Origin: Citrobacter freundii | Lineage (GTDB): Bacteria; Bacteroidota; Bacteroidia; Chitinophagales; Chitinophagaceae | Reading direction: 5' to 3' | DNA length: 64,000 bases | Assembly: GCA_003243445.1 (NCBI GenBank) | Contig: QFQQ01000027.1 | Coordinates: 1-64,000 of the forward strand | Shown: positions 1-9,589 of the stretch, in pieces | How positions within the stretch are numbered: position 1 is the stretch's first letter | Layout: each line of letters opens with the position of its first letter | Notes under the pieces: generated by a model | Seen by the model: the letters and a program-made list of their open reading frames with translations, nothing else | Told to the model about the DNA's origin: nothing | The model's database searches: none | Translations under genes and position numbers: made by a program

Positions 1-122
1 TATCCAATAGAGATCCGGACCCGCAGTAAAAATATTTTTCATTAATAGTGAGGATAAATCTGCGAAATCCGCGGGAACCGTTCGCCGCGGCGGAGAGATT
101 TAGAGCGGGTCTGCACCAGAAT
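1..122 (-). repeat. Partial copy of a dispersed intergenic repeat
   Basis: The reverse complement of bases 1-90 aligns almost without gaps to bases 32108-32193. Both contain the landmarks GGTTCCCGC, ATTTCGCA, ATTAATGAAAAATATTT and GGATCTCTATT or TGATCTCTATT. I estimate 80-90 percent identity over about 85 bp by eye. The copy runs off the left edge of the window, so its full length is unknown. It sits just past the 3' end of the sigma-54 regulator gene. No ORF lies in it. Confidence 0.75.
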
Positions 123-155
123 GACAAGCCAATTCATTGCCGGACTAATTAACGG

Positions 156-2102
156 TCAATGAATATACTCCTTCCGTATTCCCAGCTTTTTCATCTTCGA
201 TTTCAATGTTGATGGATGTATATTCAGCAGTTCAGCTGCCGCGCCAGCCCCCCAAACCCTGCCATTACATTTCTTCAATACTGAAATGATATAATCACGC
301 TCATGTTCATGGATCGTCTTCAGCCTGCTTTCTGATTCAGGTTCCGCTTGGGCCGCATCATTCAATACCGGCAGCAGGATATCTTCTATAGAGGTTCCCT
401 TCGCCAGCAATACAGCCCTTTCGATCAGGTGCCTTAGTTCACGGATATTGCCCGGCCAGTGATAGGCCATCATTCGTTGCAACACATTCTCAGAGACCCT
501 GCTGATCTTTCTTCCCGACTTTATGTTATAATGATCCATGAAATGATACGCCAGCAATGGAATGTCCTCTTTCCTTTCCCGCAAAAGCGGCATCAGGACC
601 GGAAACACGTTCAGCCGGTAATACAGATCCAGACGAAACCGGCCTTCCGCCACTTCCCGTTCCAGGTTTTTATTGGTCGCCGCAATGATGCGGACATCGA
701 TCCTGATCGTTTGCTGTCCACCCACCCGTTCTATTTCCTTTTCCTGCAACACCCGTAATAACTTCGCCTGTAGTTCCAGTGGCATCTCTCCCACTTCATC
801 CAGCATGATCGTGCCGCCATCCGCTTTTTCGAATTTACCAATGCGCTTTTCATTGGCACCCGTAAAAGCTCCTTTCTCGTGACCAAACAATTCCGACTCG
901 ATCAATGCCGCAGGCAATGCCGCGCAATTGACTTTTACAAAGACATTGTTCCGCCGGGATGATAGCTGATGTATCCTGTCAGCGATACTTTCCTTACCTG
1001 TTCCGCTTTCACCAAGGATCAACACAGAAGTATCTGTATCAGCCACCAATGCGACCTGGTCGAGCACATTCAGCAATAAATGACTTTTACCAACGATGCC
1101 ATTGAACTTTTCACGCGGCGCTTCACTCACCGGACTGTGAACAGCAGACGCTTTACCACCTGGTGCATTCGCAGGCCGGATGTTTCCGTGTAAGATTGAA
1201 TACACACTGCTGACCAATGATCGCTCTATCCGCGCCAACAGATCGATATGGTCCATATTATACGTATCCCCGAGCTTACTGAAAAAATTAAGATGAAACA
1301 ATGATCCGTCAGGAAGAGTTAAAGGCATTACCAATTTTGATCTTAGCTCAAATTCCGCTGCGAGCAGGCTGGTAAGAGAAGCGGGTTGAAAGACTGTTTC
1401 AAAATCCTTTTCGCCATAATAAACCGCCGTTGTTTCCTGACTGTCTCTTTGCAGCAGTGATATGATTTCATCCCTGCTTTTACCGGTGATCGTTTGTAAT
1501 TCTTTCATACCGATCATTTGATATTCATTAAACCCGATCCTTAAAAAGGATAACCCGGGAAGAATATTCCGCGGAAAATTATCAGGATCAGCAATAAAAT
1601 AATCAAACGGAATAAAGGATTGAAAAGCGATGGCAATTTTCTCCAGTTTTTGTTCCCGGGAAATATTCTCCCCGGCGACCTGCTGAATGCGGATCAGCAA
1701 CTCTTTTTCTTTCCGTTGTTTTGATTGCACACTTTGTTCATGCCTGTACCTGGCGATCTCCAGCGTTACCAGCAGATCCTGTTCCCTGAATGGTTTTACA
1801 ATAAAACCATAAGGCTGCGTTGCCTTCGCGGCATTTAATATCTCCTGGTGAGAGTTGGCTGAAATGTATACAAAAGGGATACAATCATCATTCAATGTTT
1901 TCCCTAATTCAATACCGGTAAGGCTACCTTTCAGGTAAATATCCAGCAATACAAATCCCGGCCGCTCCCGCCTGATCATATCCTTTGCCTGTGATACCGA
2001 ACGGGCAACACCCATCACCGGGTAGCCTGCATTCTTCAGCATAAAGCTGAGATAGTCTGCTTCTACAAACTGATCTTCCACGATAAGTATTTTCTCTTTC
2101 AT
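156..2102 (-). CDS. Sigma-54-dependent response regulator (REC-GAF-like-AAA+-Fis)
   Basis: NtrC-type transcription activator of 648 aa. Receiver domain at residues 1-120 with acidic pair E9/D10, phospho-acceptor D54 in LLDIYL and the conserved lysine in VKPF. Residues about 150-310 form a GAF-like linker without clear ligand motifs. The AAA+ domain (about 340-570) has Walker A GESGTGKE, the sigma-54 contact loop GAFTGA and Walker B GGTIMLDE. A Fis-type helix-turn-helix ends the protein. It should activate RpoN promoters by ATP hydrolysis when phosphorylated. The open frame extends to a GTG at 2123, but the ATG at 2102 begins directly at the receiver domain and leaves a 23-bp gap to the kinase gene, so I chose it. 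The preceding gene, in the same direction, is almost certainly its kinase. The target promoter is not identified. Confidence 0.93.
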   Translation of the reverse strand: MKEKILIVEDQFVEADYLSFMLKNAGYPVMGVARSVSQAKDMIRRERPGFVLLDIYLKGSLTGIELGKTLNDDCIPFVYISANSHQEILNAAKATQPYGFIVKPFREQDLLVTLEIARYRHEQSVQSKQRKEKELLIRIQQVAGENISREQKLEKIAIAFQSFIPFDYFIADPDNFPRNILPGLSFLRIGFNEYQMIGMKELQTITGKSRDEIISLLQRDSQETTAVYYGEKDFETVFQPASLTSLLAAEFELRSKLVMPLTLPDGSLFHLNFFSKLGDTYNMDHIDLLARIERSLVSSVYSILHGNIRPANAPGGKASAVHSPVSEAPREKFNGIVGKSHLLLNVLDQVALVADTDTSVLILGESGTGKESIADRIHQLSSRRNNVFVKVNCAALPAALIESELFGHEKGAFTGANEKRIGKFEKADGGTIMLDEVGEMPLELQAKLLRVLQEKEIERVGGQQTIRIDVRIIAATNKNLEREVAEGRFRLDLYYRLNVFPVLMPLLRERKEDIPLLAYHFMDHYNIKSGRKISRVSENVLQRMMAYHWPGNIRELRHLIERAVLLAKGTSIEDILLPVLNDAAQAEPESESRLKTIHEHERDYIISVLKKCNGRVWGAGAAAELLNIHPSTLKSKMKKLGIRKEYIH

Positions 2103-2125
2103 TATAGCAGATTTTGTTAGCACTG

Positions 2126-4372
2126 TTAAACAGATTGGCGAAGCAATTCTTCATGGTACTCAAATTCAACAATAATGGTCGCACCCTTATCATTGATGAT
2201 CCGTAGTTCACCTTCCAGGTCTTGTGACAGTCCATTCATCAGCCGCAGACCCATGGTGTGCGGATTATTGATATCAAAACCGGCAGGCAGACCAATGCCA
2301 TTATCACTGATGGTTACCACGATCGATGTCTGATCACGTTTCAGTGAAATACTGACCTGACCAGCTCTTTCATCAGGAAAAGCATACTTTATTGAATTCG
2401 TGATCGCTTCATTCAATATCAGCCCGATGGGAATGCAATAGCTGGCATTCAACTGAACAGGATCTATATCCAACCTGAACTGGATCGATTGCCGTGTATG
2501 AAAACTACTCCGCAGATGACTGATCAGCTCATGGATGTATTCGGATATATTGACGGAAGACATATCCTCTGACTGGTAAAGTTTTTGGTGCATGATAGAC
2601 ATTGCCTGTATCCGGTGCCGGCTATCGGCCAGCGCATTGATAGCTTCTTCGCTTTTAAGGTATCTAGACTGTGTCCCCAGCAAACCCTGTACGATATGAA
2701 AATTATTCTTCACCCGGTGATGGATCTCTTTCACCAGCCATTCTTTTTCTTCCACCAGGCGTTGCAACGCCTCGTTTTTCTTTTCGATCTCATTCTGCTG
2801 TGCAGTCAGTTTCTTATTGGTCTTCTGTTTTAATAAGAGGTAATTCGTAAGCAGTCCAATGATCACCAGCATAAGGGCAACTGCTCCCAGGATCCAGCTT
2901 CGCGTATGCTGTTCTTTTTCCAGTTGATTCTGCTGTATCTTCTTTTCTTTTTCCAGCAGGATGATGCTCTGTTCTTTTTCGGCAGTACGGAATTGCATAG
3001 TGAGGAACTCTATCTGGCGGCTTTTGCGTTCATTGTAAATTGAATCGCTAAGGAATTGGTATGTATGAAGATCATCGATGGCTGCCTTATAATTGCCCAG
3101 TGCAGAATCTGCGATGAACATCAGGTGGTAAAGATCCTTTCCTACAGACATCGGCGTTACCTTCGGAGATCTTTTCACCGAGTCAAGGTATAAACGTCCT
3201 TTCTCAAATTCATGTTGCTGTAAATAAAATCTTGCAAGATCCATCATACCGAACATAACAAACTCATCCTTTATATTTGAAGCATGGTATTGCCGCGTCA
3301 TTTCCAGCAGCCTCCTTTCCGCTTCGCCATACCGTTGCAAGCCATCCAGACATAATGCAAAATCCTGGGCAACGGCAGCTCTTGCCAGTGATGACCGGGG
3401 AGGAAACTTTTCAACAAGTTCGTTCATCAGATCCAGCGCCTGTTTGCTTTTGCCTGTTTTTTTCCATTGCCTGATCAAAAAAGCTGCTGTCCGGAATATA
3501 TCCACGGGATCGCCATTGCGGTCTACTCTTTTGTTCAGCGCTTTTTGATACCAGGCGGCGCTTTCTTCAACCCTGTTCAGCTCATCATATACTAAACCAA
3601 GCTCACCATAGTACAGATCCAAATAGGTTGTATCATTCTCCGCGTTCACGGTTTCTATGCATTTGGTGGCGTAGAACAATGATTTATCAAAGGCTGCCTG
3701 ATATCTGTTCATTGCCGAAAGCAGAAAATAAGTGTCTGCCACTTTTTTAACGCCGGCTTTTTGTAAGAGATCGATCGCCTTTAACAATTGCTCTTCTGCC
3801 GCAGGATATTTGCCCTGCTTCAAAAAAAACTCACCATAAAATTGCAAGGCTTTTCCTTCCTGCTCAGGCTTGCTTGCAAGATGGAACAGGTAAATGCTTT
3901 TTTGAAAATAGTCCGGGATCTCGCATTCACTTCCATGGAACCAGTTGATATTCCTGGCAAGCCTTAAATATGTAGCCGCCTCTTGTTCCAGCTCCCGGGA
4001 ATCACGATAAGTATCCGCCACCTTAAAAAAAATATTCTTCCCCTCCCGTTCATTATCTTTTACAAACCATGCTTCGCCCTGAAGCAACAGGCTTTGGAGA
4101 TAATAGTTCCGGTGTTGAAGCGTATCACTCAACAGCATTGCCTGGAGGAAGATACCGATTGCGGTATCCATTGTCTGTTGTTTATGATCAGAATGGATCT
4201 GTTTAAGATAATTCCGCCCCAGCGCAAAAAGTAACAGGATCCTGTTGCTATCGGCCCGGCTCTCGCTGATCATACGGCGAAGCTCATTACTGGATCTTTT
4301 GACAGGAGTTTGCCCGCTCACAAACTGTGCGGCCATAAGAAACACAACAATGTATAAAAGGCGTCTTCGCAT
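2126..4372 (-). CDS. Sensor histidine kinase, TPR + HisKA_2 type
   Basis: 748 aa. It begins with a signal peptide (MRRRLLYIVVFLMAAQ..SGQ). A tetratricopeptide-like helical region spans about residues 60-430, followed by a coiled coil, one membrane span (about 495-515, WILGAVALMLVIIGLL) and a second coiled coil. The cytoplasmic kinase has the HisKA_2 H-box EIHHRVKNNFH, with the phospho-histidine near residue 549, and an HATPase_c domain with N-box NEAITNSIKYA and G1 box DNGIGLP. The periplasmic TPR domain probably senses a protein or peptide state; the signal is unknown. It is co-oriented with and 23 bp upstream of the sigma-54 regulator, so the two form a two-component pair. The divergent gene to the right starts 230 bp away. 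Confidence 0.92.
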   Translation of the reverse strand: MRRRLLYIVVFLMAAQFVSGQTPVKRSSNELRRMISESRADSNRILLLFALGRNYLKQIHSDHKQQTMDTAIGIFLQAMLLSDTLQHRNYYLQSLLLQGEAWFVKDNEREGKNIFFKVADTYRDSRELEQEAATYLRLARNINWFHGSECEIPDYFQKSIYLFHLASKPEQEGKALQFYGEFFLKQGKYPAAEEQLLKAIDLLQKAGVKKVADTYFLLSAMNRYQAAFDKSLFYATKCIETVNAENDTTYLDLYYGELGLVYDELNRVEESAAWYQKALNKRVDRNGDPVDIFRTAAFLIRQWKKTGKSKQALDLMNELVEKFPPRSSLARAAVAQDFALCLDGLQRYGEAERRLLEMTRQYHASNIKDEFVMFGMMDLARFYLQQHEFEKGRLYLDSVKRSPKVTPMSVGKDLYHLMFIADSALGNYKAAIDDLHTYQFLSDSIYNERKSRQIEFLTMQFRTAEKEQSIILLEKEKKIQQNQLEKEQHTRSWILGAVALMLVIIGLLTNYLLLKQKTNKKLTAQQNEIEKKNEALQRLVEEKEWLVKEIHHRVKNNFHIVQGLLGTQSRYLKSEEAINALADSRHRIQAMSIMHQKLYQSEDMSSVNISEYIHELISHLRSSFHTRQSIQFRLDIDPVQLNASYCIPIGLILNEAITNSIKYAFPDERAGQVSISLKRDQTSIVVTISDNGIGLPAGFDINNPHTMGLRLMNGLSQDLEGELRIINDKGATIIVEFEYHEELLRQSV

Positions 4373-4602
4373 GGTGAGTTGACTTCGCGCAGAAAATATA
4401 CCACATTTCTATTGGTTTATTTATCACTCCTGAACAGCATTTTCATTTCCAACCGGGATACTAAATCAAGCAGCGCTCACGGTCAGCTACCCGAAACCGC
4501 GAAATATCACGGTCTGTTTTTTCCGCAGATCTATCAATGCAATGATTTCCAAAGTTCCCTGTTAATGGCACCACTATTGGGTCGCTTTACCAAACGCTTA
4601 TA

Positions 4603-5406
4603 ATGGATAAAGGCAAACAAAGAACCGTGTTATTTATCACCGGTGCGTTTATTGGAAATAATTGCTGGGACGAATGGCGAACTTACTTCGAAGATAAGGG
4701 ATACAAAACCCTGGCGCCTCCCTGGCCGCATAAGGATGGTACGCCTGAATGTTTACGCAACAGTCAACCCAATGCAGAGATCGCATCGAACAGGCTGTCA
4801 TCGCTCATTGATCACTACGGCCGTATTGCGGATGAGTTGCCTCAAAAGCCCATACTTATTGGTCATTCCATCGGAGGACTGATCGTTCAGCTTTTATTGC
4901 AGAAAGGATCAGGAACGGCCGGTGTGGCCATTCACTCTGTGCCGCCAAAAGGGATCATCACCATGAAACTCTCGTTCTTACGCGCAGGATGGAAGGCGCT
5001 GGGATTCTTTTCCCCGGTCAGGCAATCATACCTGATGTCATTCAAAACATGGCAGTACGCTTTTGCCAATGGAATGAATTTCGAATCGCAAAAAGATCTG
5101 TATTACCGCCTGGTGATACCGGAATCAAAACTGGTCGTTCGCGATACGCTTTCAAATGCGGCAAAGATCGACTTCAGAAAAACACATCCGCCTTTATTGC
5201 TGATCTCAGGTTCAACGGATCACTCCATTCCTTCAAGCCTTAATTACGCCAATTACAAAAAATATAAAGACATCAATTCCGTCACTGACTATAAAGAATT
5301 CAAAGACCGGAACCACCTCGTACTGGCGCAACCTTCATGGAAGGAGAACGCAGATTTTATACTGAACTGGCTGAAACAACAACAAACCATTAACCCCTCA
5401 AACTGA
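4603..5406 (+). CDS. Alpha/beta hydrolase
   Basis: 267-aa cytoplasmic hydrolase without signal peptide. The nucleophile elbow is GHSIGG (Ser near residue 89). A late acidic residue is likely in GSTDHSIP, and the catalytic His in DRNHLVLA. An N-terminal strand VLFITGAFIGNNCWDEW fits the oxyanion-hole region. This corresponds to the general alpha/beta-hydrolase fold family (lipase or esterase-like); the substrate cannot be read from sequence. It is the first gene of a three-gene run with the next hydrolase (5-bp gap) and the cupin (8-bp gap), suggesting one small-molecule detoxification or catabolic unit. The ATG at 4603 follows a non-coding 230-bp divergent promoter region. Confidence 0.88.
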   Translation: MDKGKQRTVLFITGAFIGNNCWDEWRTYFEDKGYKTLAPPWPHKDGTPECLRNSQPNAEIASNRLSSLIDHYGRIADELPQKPILIGHSIGGLIVQLLLQKGSGTAGVAIHSVPPKGIITMKLSFLRAGWKALGFFSPVRQSYLMSFKTWQYAFANGMNFESQKDLYYRLVIPESKLVVRDTLSNAAKIDFRKTHPPLLLISGSTDHSIPSSLNYANYKKYKDINSVTDYKEFKDRNHLVLAQPSWKENADFILNWLKQQQTINPSN

Positions 5407-5411
5407 TCATC

Positions 5412-6389
5412 ATGAAAAAACAATTGATCGCTCTCTTTATCGTCGCCGCAAGCCTGGTATCCTGCAATGCAGATAAAAAACCCGGCGAAACGCCGGCTGC
5501 GACCAAAACTGATTCAACTGCACAAACCGAAACGGTTCAACCTGCTTCACCACCCGCGAACTTTAAACATGCCATGGCGAAAGTGAGTGATATCGACATT
5601 CATTATGTGACCGGTGGCTCCGGTGAGCCATTGGTATTGCTGCATGGGTTCGGGCAGAACTGGTATATGTGGAACCGGATCATGCCTGAGTTATCAAAGC
5701 ACTTCACCGTGATCGCGCCTGATCTTCCCGGCCTTGGAGAATCGGGAAAACCGGAAAGCGGGTATGATAAAAAAACGCTCGCGACATATATCCATGGGCT
5801 GACCAAACAACTGGGATATGATCATATCAATCTTGCCGGACATGATATCGGGCTGATGGTAGCATATGCCTATGCTGCGCAATTCCCCACTGAAGTTTCA
5901 AAGCTGGCCCTGATGGATGCATTGCTCCCCGGCATTGAACCTGTATGGAGCCAGGTAAAAGCATCAGCCTGGTGGTTTGGTTTTTTTGCATTCCCATCGG
6001 CTGGTAAACTGGTGGAAGGACGTGAGCGTTTATTTCTTACAGATTTCTGGCCACAGGTTGGTCACGTAAAAGACCCTTTCACGCCGGAAGAAACAAATGA
6101 GTTCATCAGGGCTTATGCGGTGAAAGGCGCTACTACAGGAACTTTTCATTGGTTTGGCGCATTTGACCAGGATGCAAAAGATAATGTTGTATTGATGAAG
6201 ACAAAATTAAAAATGCCGGTACTGGCGATGGGCGGGGAATATTTTGGCGCAGCCTTCCTGGTTGATCATTGCAAGCTGGTGGCCGAAAACGTAAAAGGTT
6301 CAAACATCAAAGGTGCCGGCCACTGGATCGTGCAGGAAAACACGGCGCAGGTCCAGAAAGACCTGTTAGATTTTTTTACCGCTAAATAA
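5412..6389 (+). CDS. Alpha/beta hydrolase lipoprotein, epoxide hydrolase/dehalogenase-like
   Basis: 325 aa. The N-terminus MKKQLIALFIVAASLVSC is a lipoprotein signal with Cys at the lipobox, followed by a Pro/Thr-rich linker, so it is probably membrane-anchored outside the cytoplasm. The core has HGFGQNWYMW (oxyanion region), DLPGLGESGKP, and a nucleophile elbow LAGHDIGLM where the nucleophile is Asp rather than Ser. The final His is in GAGHWIVQE. An Asp nucleophile is typical of the epoxide hydrolase and haloalkane or haloacetate dehalogenase branch. The precise substrate is unknown. It sits between another hydrolase and a cupin in a tightly spaced run. Confidence 0.87.
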   Translation: MKKQLIALFIVAASLVSCNADKKPGETPAATKTDSTAQTETVQPASPPANFKHAMAKVSDIDIHYVTGGSGEPLVLLHGFGQNWYMWNRIMPELSKHFTVIAPDLPGLGESGKPESGYDKKTLATYIHGLTKQLGYDHINLAGHDIGLMVAYAYAAQFPTEVSKLALMDALLPGIEPVWSQVKASAWWFGFFAFPSAGKLVEGRERLFLTDFWPQVGHVKDPFTPEETNEFIRAYAVKGATTGTFHWFGAFDQDAKDNVVLMKTKLKMPVLAMGGEYFGAAFLVDHCKLVAENVKGSNIKGAGHWIVQENTAQVQKDLLDFFTAK

Positions 6390-6397
6390 TCCATTTT

Positions 6398-6922
6398 ATG
6401 AGATCAGATATGATAAAACAAGCACGCATGGTATTGCATTCAATGTACGCAGTAACGTTCATGTTGTTGCTCAATATAAACGTCAGTGCGCAACAGACAG
6501 ACAAAAAGGAGTTACGATTAACACCGCAGGAAATAAAGACCATCAGATCAACAGATGATCACGCACCGGGCTCATCCAATCTTCCCGCGGTTCAGGTGAT
6601 CGTGATCTACGGCAATCCTGCCGGGCAGGGATTGTATACGATCTTACTGAAAGTAGCCGCGAATACAAAGATCCCCGCACACCTGCATCCGGATGAAAGG
6701 GTTGGTACGGTGATCTCGGGAACATGGTATTTTGGATACGGAGATAAATTTGAGGAAACTAAACTTAAGAAGCTCCCACCCGGGAGTGTTTATACGGAAG
6801 ACAAGAACATCAATCATTTTGCAATGACAGGAAAGGAACCTGTGATAGTGGCACTTACGGGATATGGTCCATCGGGAGTAATGTATGTGAATCCGGCAGA
6901 TGATCCGGGACGGAAGAATTGA
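6398..6922 (+). CDS. Secreted cupin-domain protein
   Basis: 174 aa with an N-terminal signal sequence ending near VSAQQ. A single cupin barrel occupies roughly residues 60-165: motif 1 is visible as AHLHPDERVGTVISGTWYFG (the two His and the Glu are probable metal ligands) and motif 2 around GSVYTEDKNINHFAMTG. Small cupins of this type bind a metal and may be dioxygenases or isomerases; no substrate can be assigned. Two in-frame Met codons (residues 1 and 5) are possible starts; both keep the signal. It ends the 4603-6922 run, 8 bp after the hydrolase lipoprotein. Confidence 0.82.
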   Translation: MRSDMIKQARMVLHSMYAVTFMLLLNINVSAQQTDKKELRLTPQEIKTIRSTDDHAPGSSNLPAVQVIVIYGNPAGQGLYTILLKVAANTKIPAHLHPDERVGTVISGTWYFGYGDKFEETKLKKLPPGSVYTEDKNINHFAMTGKEPVIVALTGYGPSGVMYVNPADDPGRKN

Positions 6923-7273
6923 ATGCCGCCGTTTCATTGTAGCAGAACAAAACCCGGCTACGGCATTATTGCCACAAAGAAAAGTATCAATGCTGGGATT
7001 CAGCGCGTCATGTGCAAACATTCCAAATAATTGCAACCGGAGGAGTCATCATCAAAACGGTAAAAAAAGGATCTGAAAAGTAAAAGTAATCACCACCGAT
7101 ACAGAAACCGTATGCCTGGGCATGCGGTTTACTATTTAAGCATGATATTACATGTGAAATTCCGGACTCATGTCTTTTATTGAAATATCAGCACTTTGTT
7201 GGTAACTTCAGCCTATTGCCGGCATGGCAATGCTTAATTCATCATTTAACCACTAACCCAGGTCACTACTTTT
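6923..7273. other. Intergenic region with one hairpin
   Basis: No convincing ORF. At 7105-7130 an 11-bp stem (AAACCGTATGC / GCATGCGGTTT, one G-T wobble, 4-nt loop) may terminate the upstream three-gene run, although it lacks a strong T tract. The stretch just before 7274 presumably carries the promoter of the next gene; I could not identify a clear TTTG/TAnnTTTG pair. Confidence 0.35.
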
Positions 7274-7879
7274 ATGAGAACCGGAATCATTCTGCTGGCA
7301 TTCGCTTGCCTATGCATCTGCTCCTGCGACAATTCTGACAGTCAAAAAGAACAACCCGCGCAACATGTGCCGGAAGCGCTGCAGGATAACAAATCCTCTT
7401 ATACTGGGATCAGGAAAAGGAGTGGCGACAATCTCGTCGATGAACTTTATGACGAACTGGTAGAAAAGGACGAAAAATTAAAGGCGCTTCAACATGGGAT
7501 CAACCTGCTTGAATCCAGCAAAGCAGATTCAACAGAATCAATAAATAACTTTATCGATGAAAATGATAGTTATTATAAGCAGGCAGATCTGTACGCAACG
7601 AACATTAAGGATTCCGCTTTAAAACAAAAAATAAAAGCCCTCATCGGGCAAAGCACAGCTGGCTATCATTCATTAATCGCTGCAAATAAGGAACTTTTAG
7701 CAAAGATCGATGCGGCGGATATAACTCTCGACGACCTGCATACAGCATTGAAAGTGGTAAAAACCTTACCGGTGATGGAGGAATACAATAAGAATAACCT
7801 GCCTTCTGTAAAAAAGCTGAAGGGGTATTTATCGGAACAGCAAAAAGTTATTTCGCTTGCGGATTCCTTGATGAAATAG
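7274..7879 (+). CDS. Small lipoprotein of unknown function
   Basis: 201 aa. Signal MRTGIILLAFACLCICSC with a lipobox Cys near residue 18. The rest is charged and predicted mostly helical, with a likely coiled coil (ELVEKDEKLKALQHGINLLE and the C-terminal third). No enzyme motif. It resembles the many small helical periplasmic or surface lipoproteins of Bacteroidota without a named family that I recognise. It is followed by a strong bidirectional terminator at 8112-8148. Confidence 0.75.
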   Translation: MRTGIILLAFACLCICSCDNSDSQKEQPAQHVPEALQDNKSSYTGIRKRSGDNLVDELYDELVEKDEKLKALQHGINLLESSKADSTESINNFIDENDSYYKQADLYATNIKDSALKQKIKALIGQSTAGYHSLIAANKELLAKIDAADITLDDLHTALKVVKTLPVMEEYNKNNLPSVKKLKGYLSEQQKVISLADSLMK

Positions 7880-8111
7880 GATCATTTGAAACAGGCCACA
7901 TCAAAGCCTTAGTTAAATCGCTCGGCATTCGGTTCAACAATGAATACTTAAAGTCCACAACTTCGGTCCCGGCGTTATAACACTTTTTTAGTTGAATTGT
8001 ATAGTCTCCCTTCTTCGCTTAAATGTGTATTAACATAAATCTCCTGAGCTGGAGGTTGTCAAACAACAACTGCGCTTCGCAAAAAAATAGAACGCTTATT
8101 TCTTTCAAATC

Positions 8112-8148
8112 AAAACAAAAGGAGGCCTCGATCGCCTCCTTTTGTTTT
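8112..8148. terminator. Bidirectional terminator
   Basis: A perfect 15-bp stem AAAACAAAAGGAGGC / GCCTCCTTTTGTTTT with a 7-nt loop, rich in A on one side and T on the other. It lies between the convergent lipoprotein gene (+) and the last gene of the B12 operon (-) and can stop both. Confidence 0.85.
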
Positions 8149-8179
8149 ACTATGCGGGACACAACTGATGATTCCTGCT

Positions 8180-9532
8180 TTATTTAAAGCTATCCGTGAA
8201 AAATATTCCCGCGGGAAAATTCGTGTAATCTTTATAGTCAGCACTAAGCTTTATAGCATTACCAAAATTGAACACGCTTATATGGTTGATCAGGTAGTTG
8301 AGTCCATAACCTTTGATCGTATTAAGATATACTTCACCGGTCAACGGATGTACTGCGATATTATTATAAACGATATTGGCATCCGTCACCATCGTTTTTG
8401 CATCGACCATAAACTCTGTTGTATTGCTGGTGAAAATATGACGGTAGATCTTTGTGCCGGCATTGCTGAAGTAAAGTGTATCTCCTTTTGCCGTGATACC
8501 CGGCGTTGCTCCAAATCCTGCTCCTACTGAGCCGGTGCTGATCTCATTCGCCTTGATCAATGAGTAATCCCTGTAATTGATCTTCGAGATCTTTGCAGGA
8601 GCCGTTGTGGTGGACACCCAGATATTTCCGTCACCGGCTTTTACCACACCACTTACCGATGCTTTCATATCTATCGCAACAGTAAGCGTATCTTTATCGG
8701 CCTCCATTACATACACTTTTGTACCAGCTGCTGCAAAGACTTTATTATTAGTGACTGCCATTGTAAGTTTTGCCGCCGACTTTGAGCCTTTGATGAACGT
8801 AAGAGTCCTGGTCACTGTATTAAACCGATAGATCCCATCGTTATCGCGGATAAAAACATTCTGTTCATTCAATACCGCGACGTGCGTAGGCCAGCGAAGC
8901 GCCGTCAGCTCATCATTATAAGCTGCTTCTTTTTTCAAGGTTTCCGCGTTAGCAACGATCAGCATGCCGTCATTTTCAAAGCCTGTTCCCACGGGGTTGG
9001 TCTTCCCATTTTGAGAAATGAAATAAACTTTACCATTATTGATGAAAAGATCCTGGGTAACATTGCCAAGATAAGTACCGTTGGCTTTGAAATAAGCACT
9101 ATCCGTTACAATGCCTTTGGGACTGATAAATGTAAGCGACCCATTCTCCGTGGTCATATTTCCTTCGTTCAGAATAAAGGTTCCGTTTTTGTATTTACCA
9201 TAAACGGTTACCTCTGTCTGAGCGATTGATTGCTTATCATTTTTAGAAGCGCTGACCGTGATCGTATGCGCACCCAACTTTGATGACACGAATCTGAAAA
9301 CGGAATCCGTACTCCCCGCTGATGTGCCATCAACTGACCAGGCAAACGCGCTCCCCTCGGTCGCCCGCGCCTTCAGGTACAGTGTATCCTCCTGCGCGAT
9401 GGACGACACTGAATACATGTTTATAATAGCAATTTCCGGAGACGCTGCCGGTGGTTCAACAACATCATCTTTTGAACAGGACATGATGGTCAACGACAAA
9501 AACGCACCGATAGCAATAAGTGATTTCTTCAT
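8180..9532 (-). CDS. BtuG-like beta-propeller surface lipoprotein (second copy), with Ig/PKD-like N-domain
   Basis: 450 aa. Lipobox MKKSLIAIGAFLSLTIMSCSKDD. Residues about 25-110 form an Ig/PKD-like domain. The remainder is a propeller-like repeat region opening with YKNGTFILNEGNMTTENGSLTF, the same NEGNM signature seen in the other propeller protein at 12699-13841. DUF5074/BtuG-type propellers in Bacteroides bind cobalamin at the cell surface and hand it to a BtuB receptor; I infer the same role from this similarity and from the upstream riboswitch. It is the last gene of the five-gene operon, 57 bp after the preceding lipoprotein. Having two propellers in one B12 operon is notable. Confidence 0.75.
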   Translation of the reverse strand: MKKSLIAIGAFLSLTIMSCSKDDVVEPPAASPEIAIINMYSVSSIAQEDTLYLKARATEGSAFAWSVDGTSAGSTDSVFRFVSSKLGAHTITVSASKNDKQSIAQTEVTVYGKYKNGTFILNEGNMTTENGSLTFISPKGIVTDSAYFKANGTYLGNVTQDLFINNGKVYFISQNGKTNPVGTGFENDGMLIVANAETLKKEAAYNDELTALRWPTHVAVLNEQNVFIRDNDGIYRFNTVTRTLTFIKGSKSAAKLTMAVTNNKVFAAAGTKVYVMEADKDTLTVAIDMKASVSGVVKAGDGNIWVSTTTAPAKISKINYRDYSLIKANEISTGSVGAGFGATPGITAKGDTLYFSNAGTKIYRHIFTSNTTEFMVDAKTMVTDANIVYNNIAVHPLTGEVYLNTIKGYGLNYLINHISVFNFGNAIKLSADYKDYTNFPAGIFFTDSFK

Positions 9533-9589
9533 ACTGTGATCTATTTGTATTGTTTTATTGACGGGTTAAACTATTTCCTGATTAAAGTT

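Noticed and set aside
4379..4603. 74-codon + strand frame between the kinase and the hydrolase
   Set aside because: It starts at a TTG, ends overlapping the hydrolase start, and has no protein-like features; the interval is a divergent promoter region.
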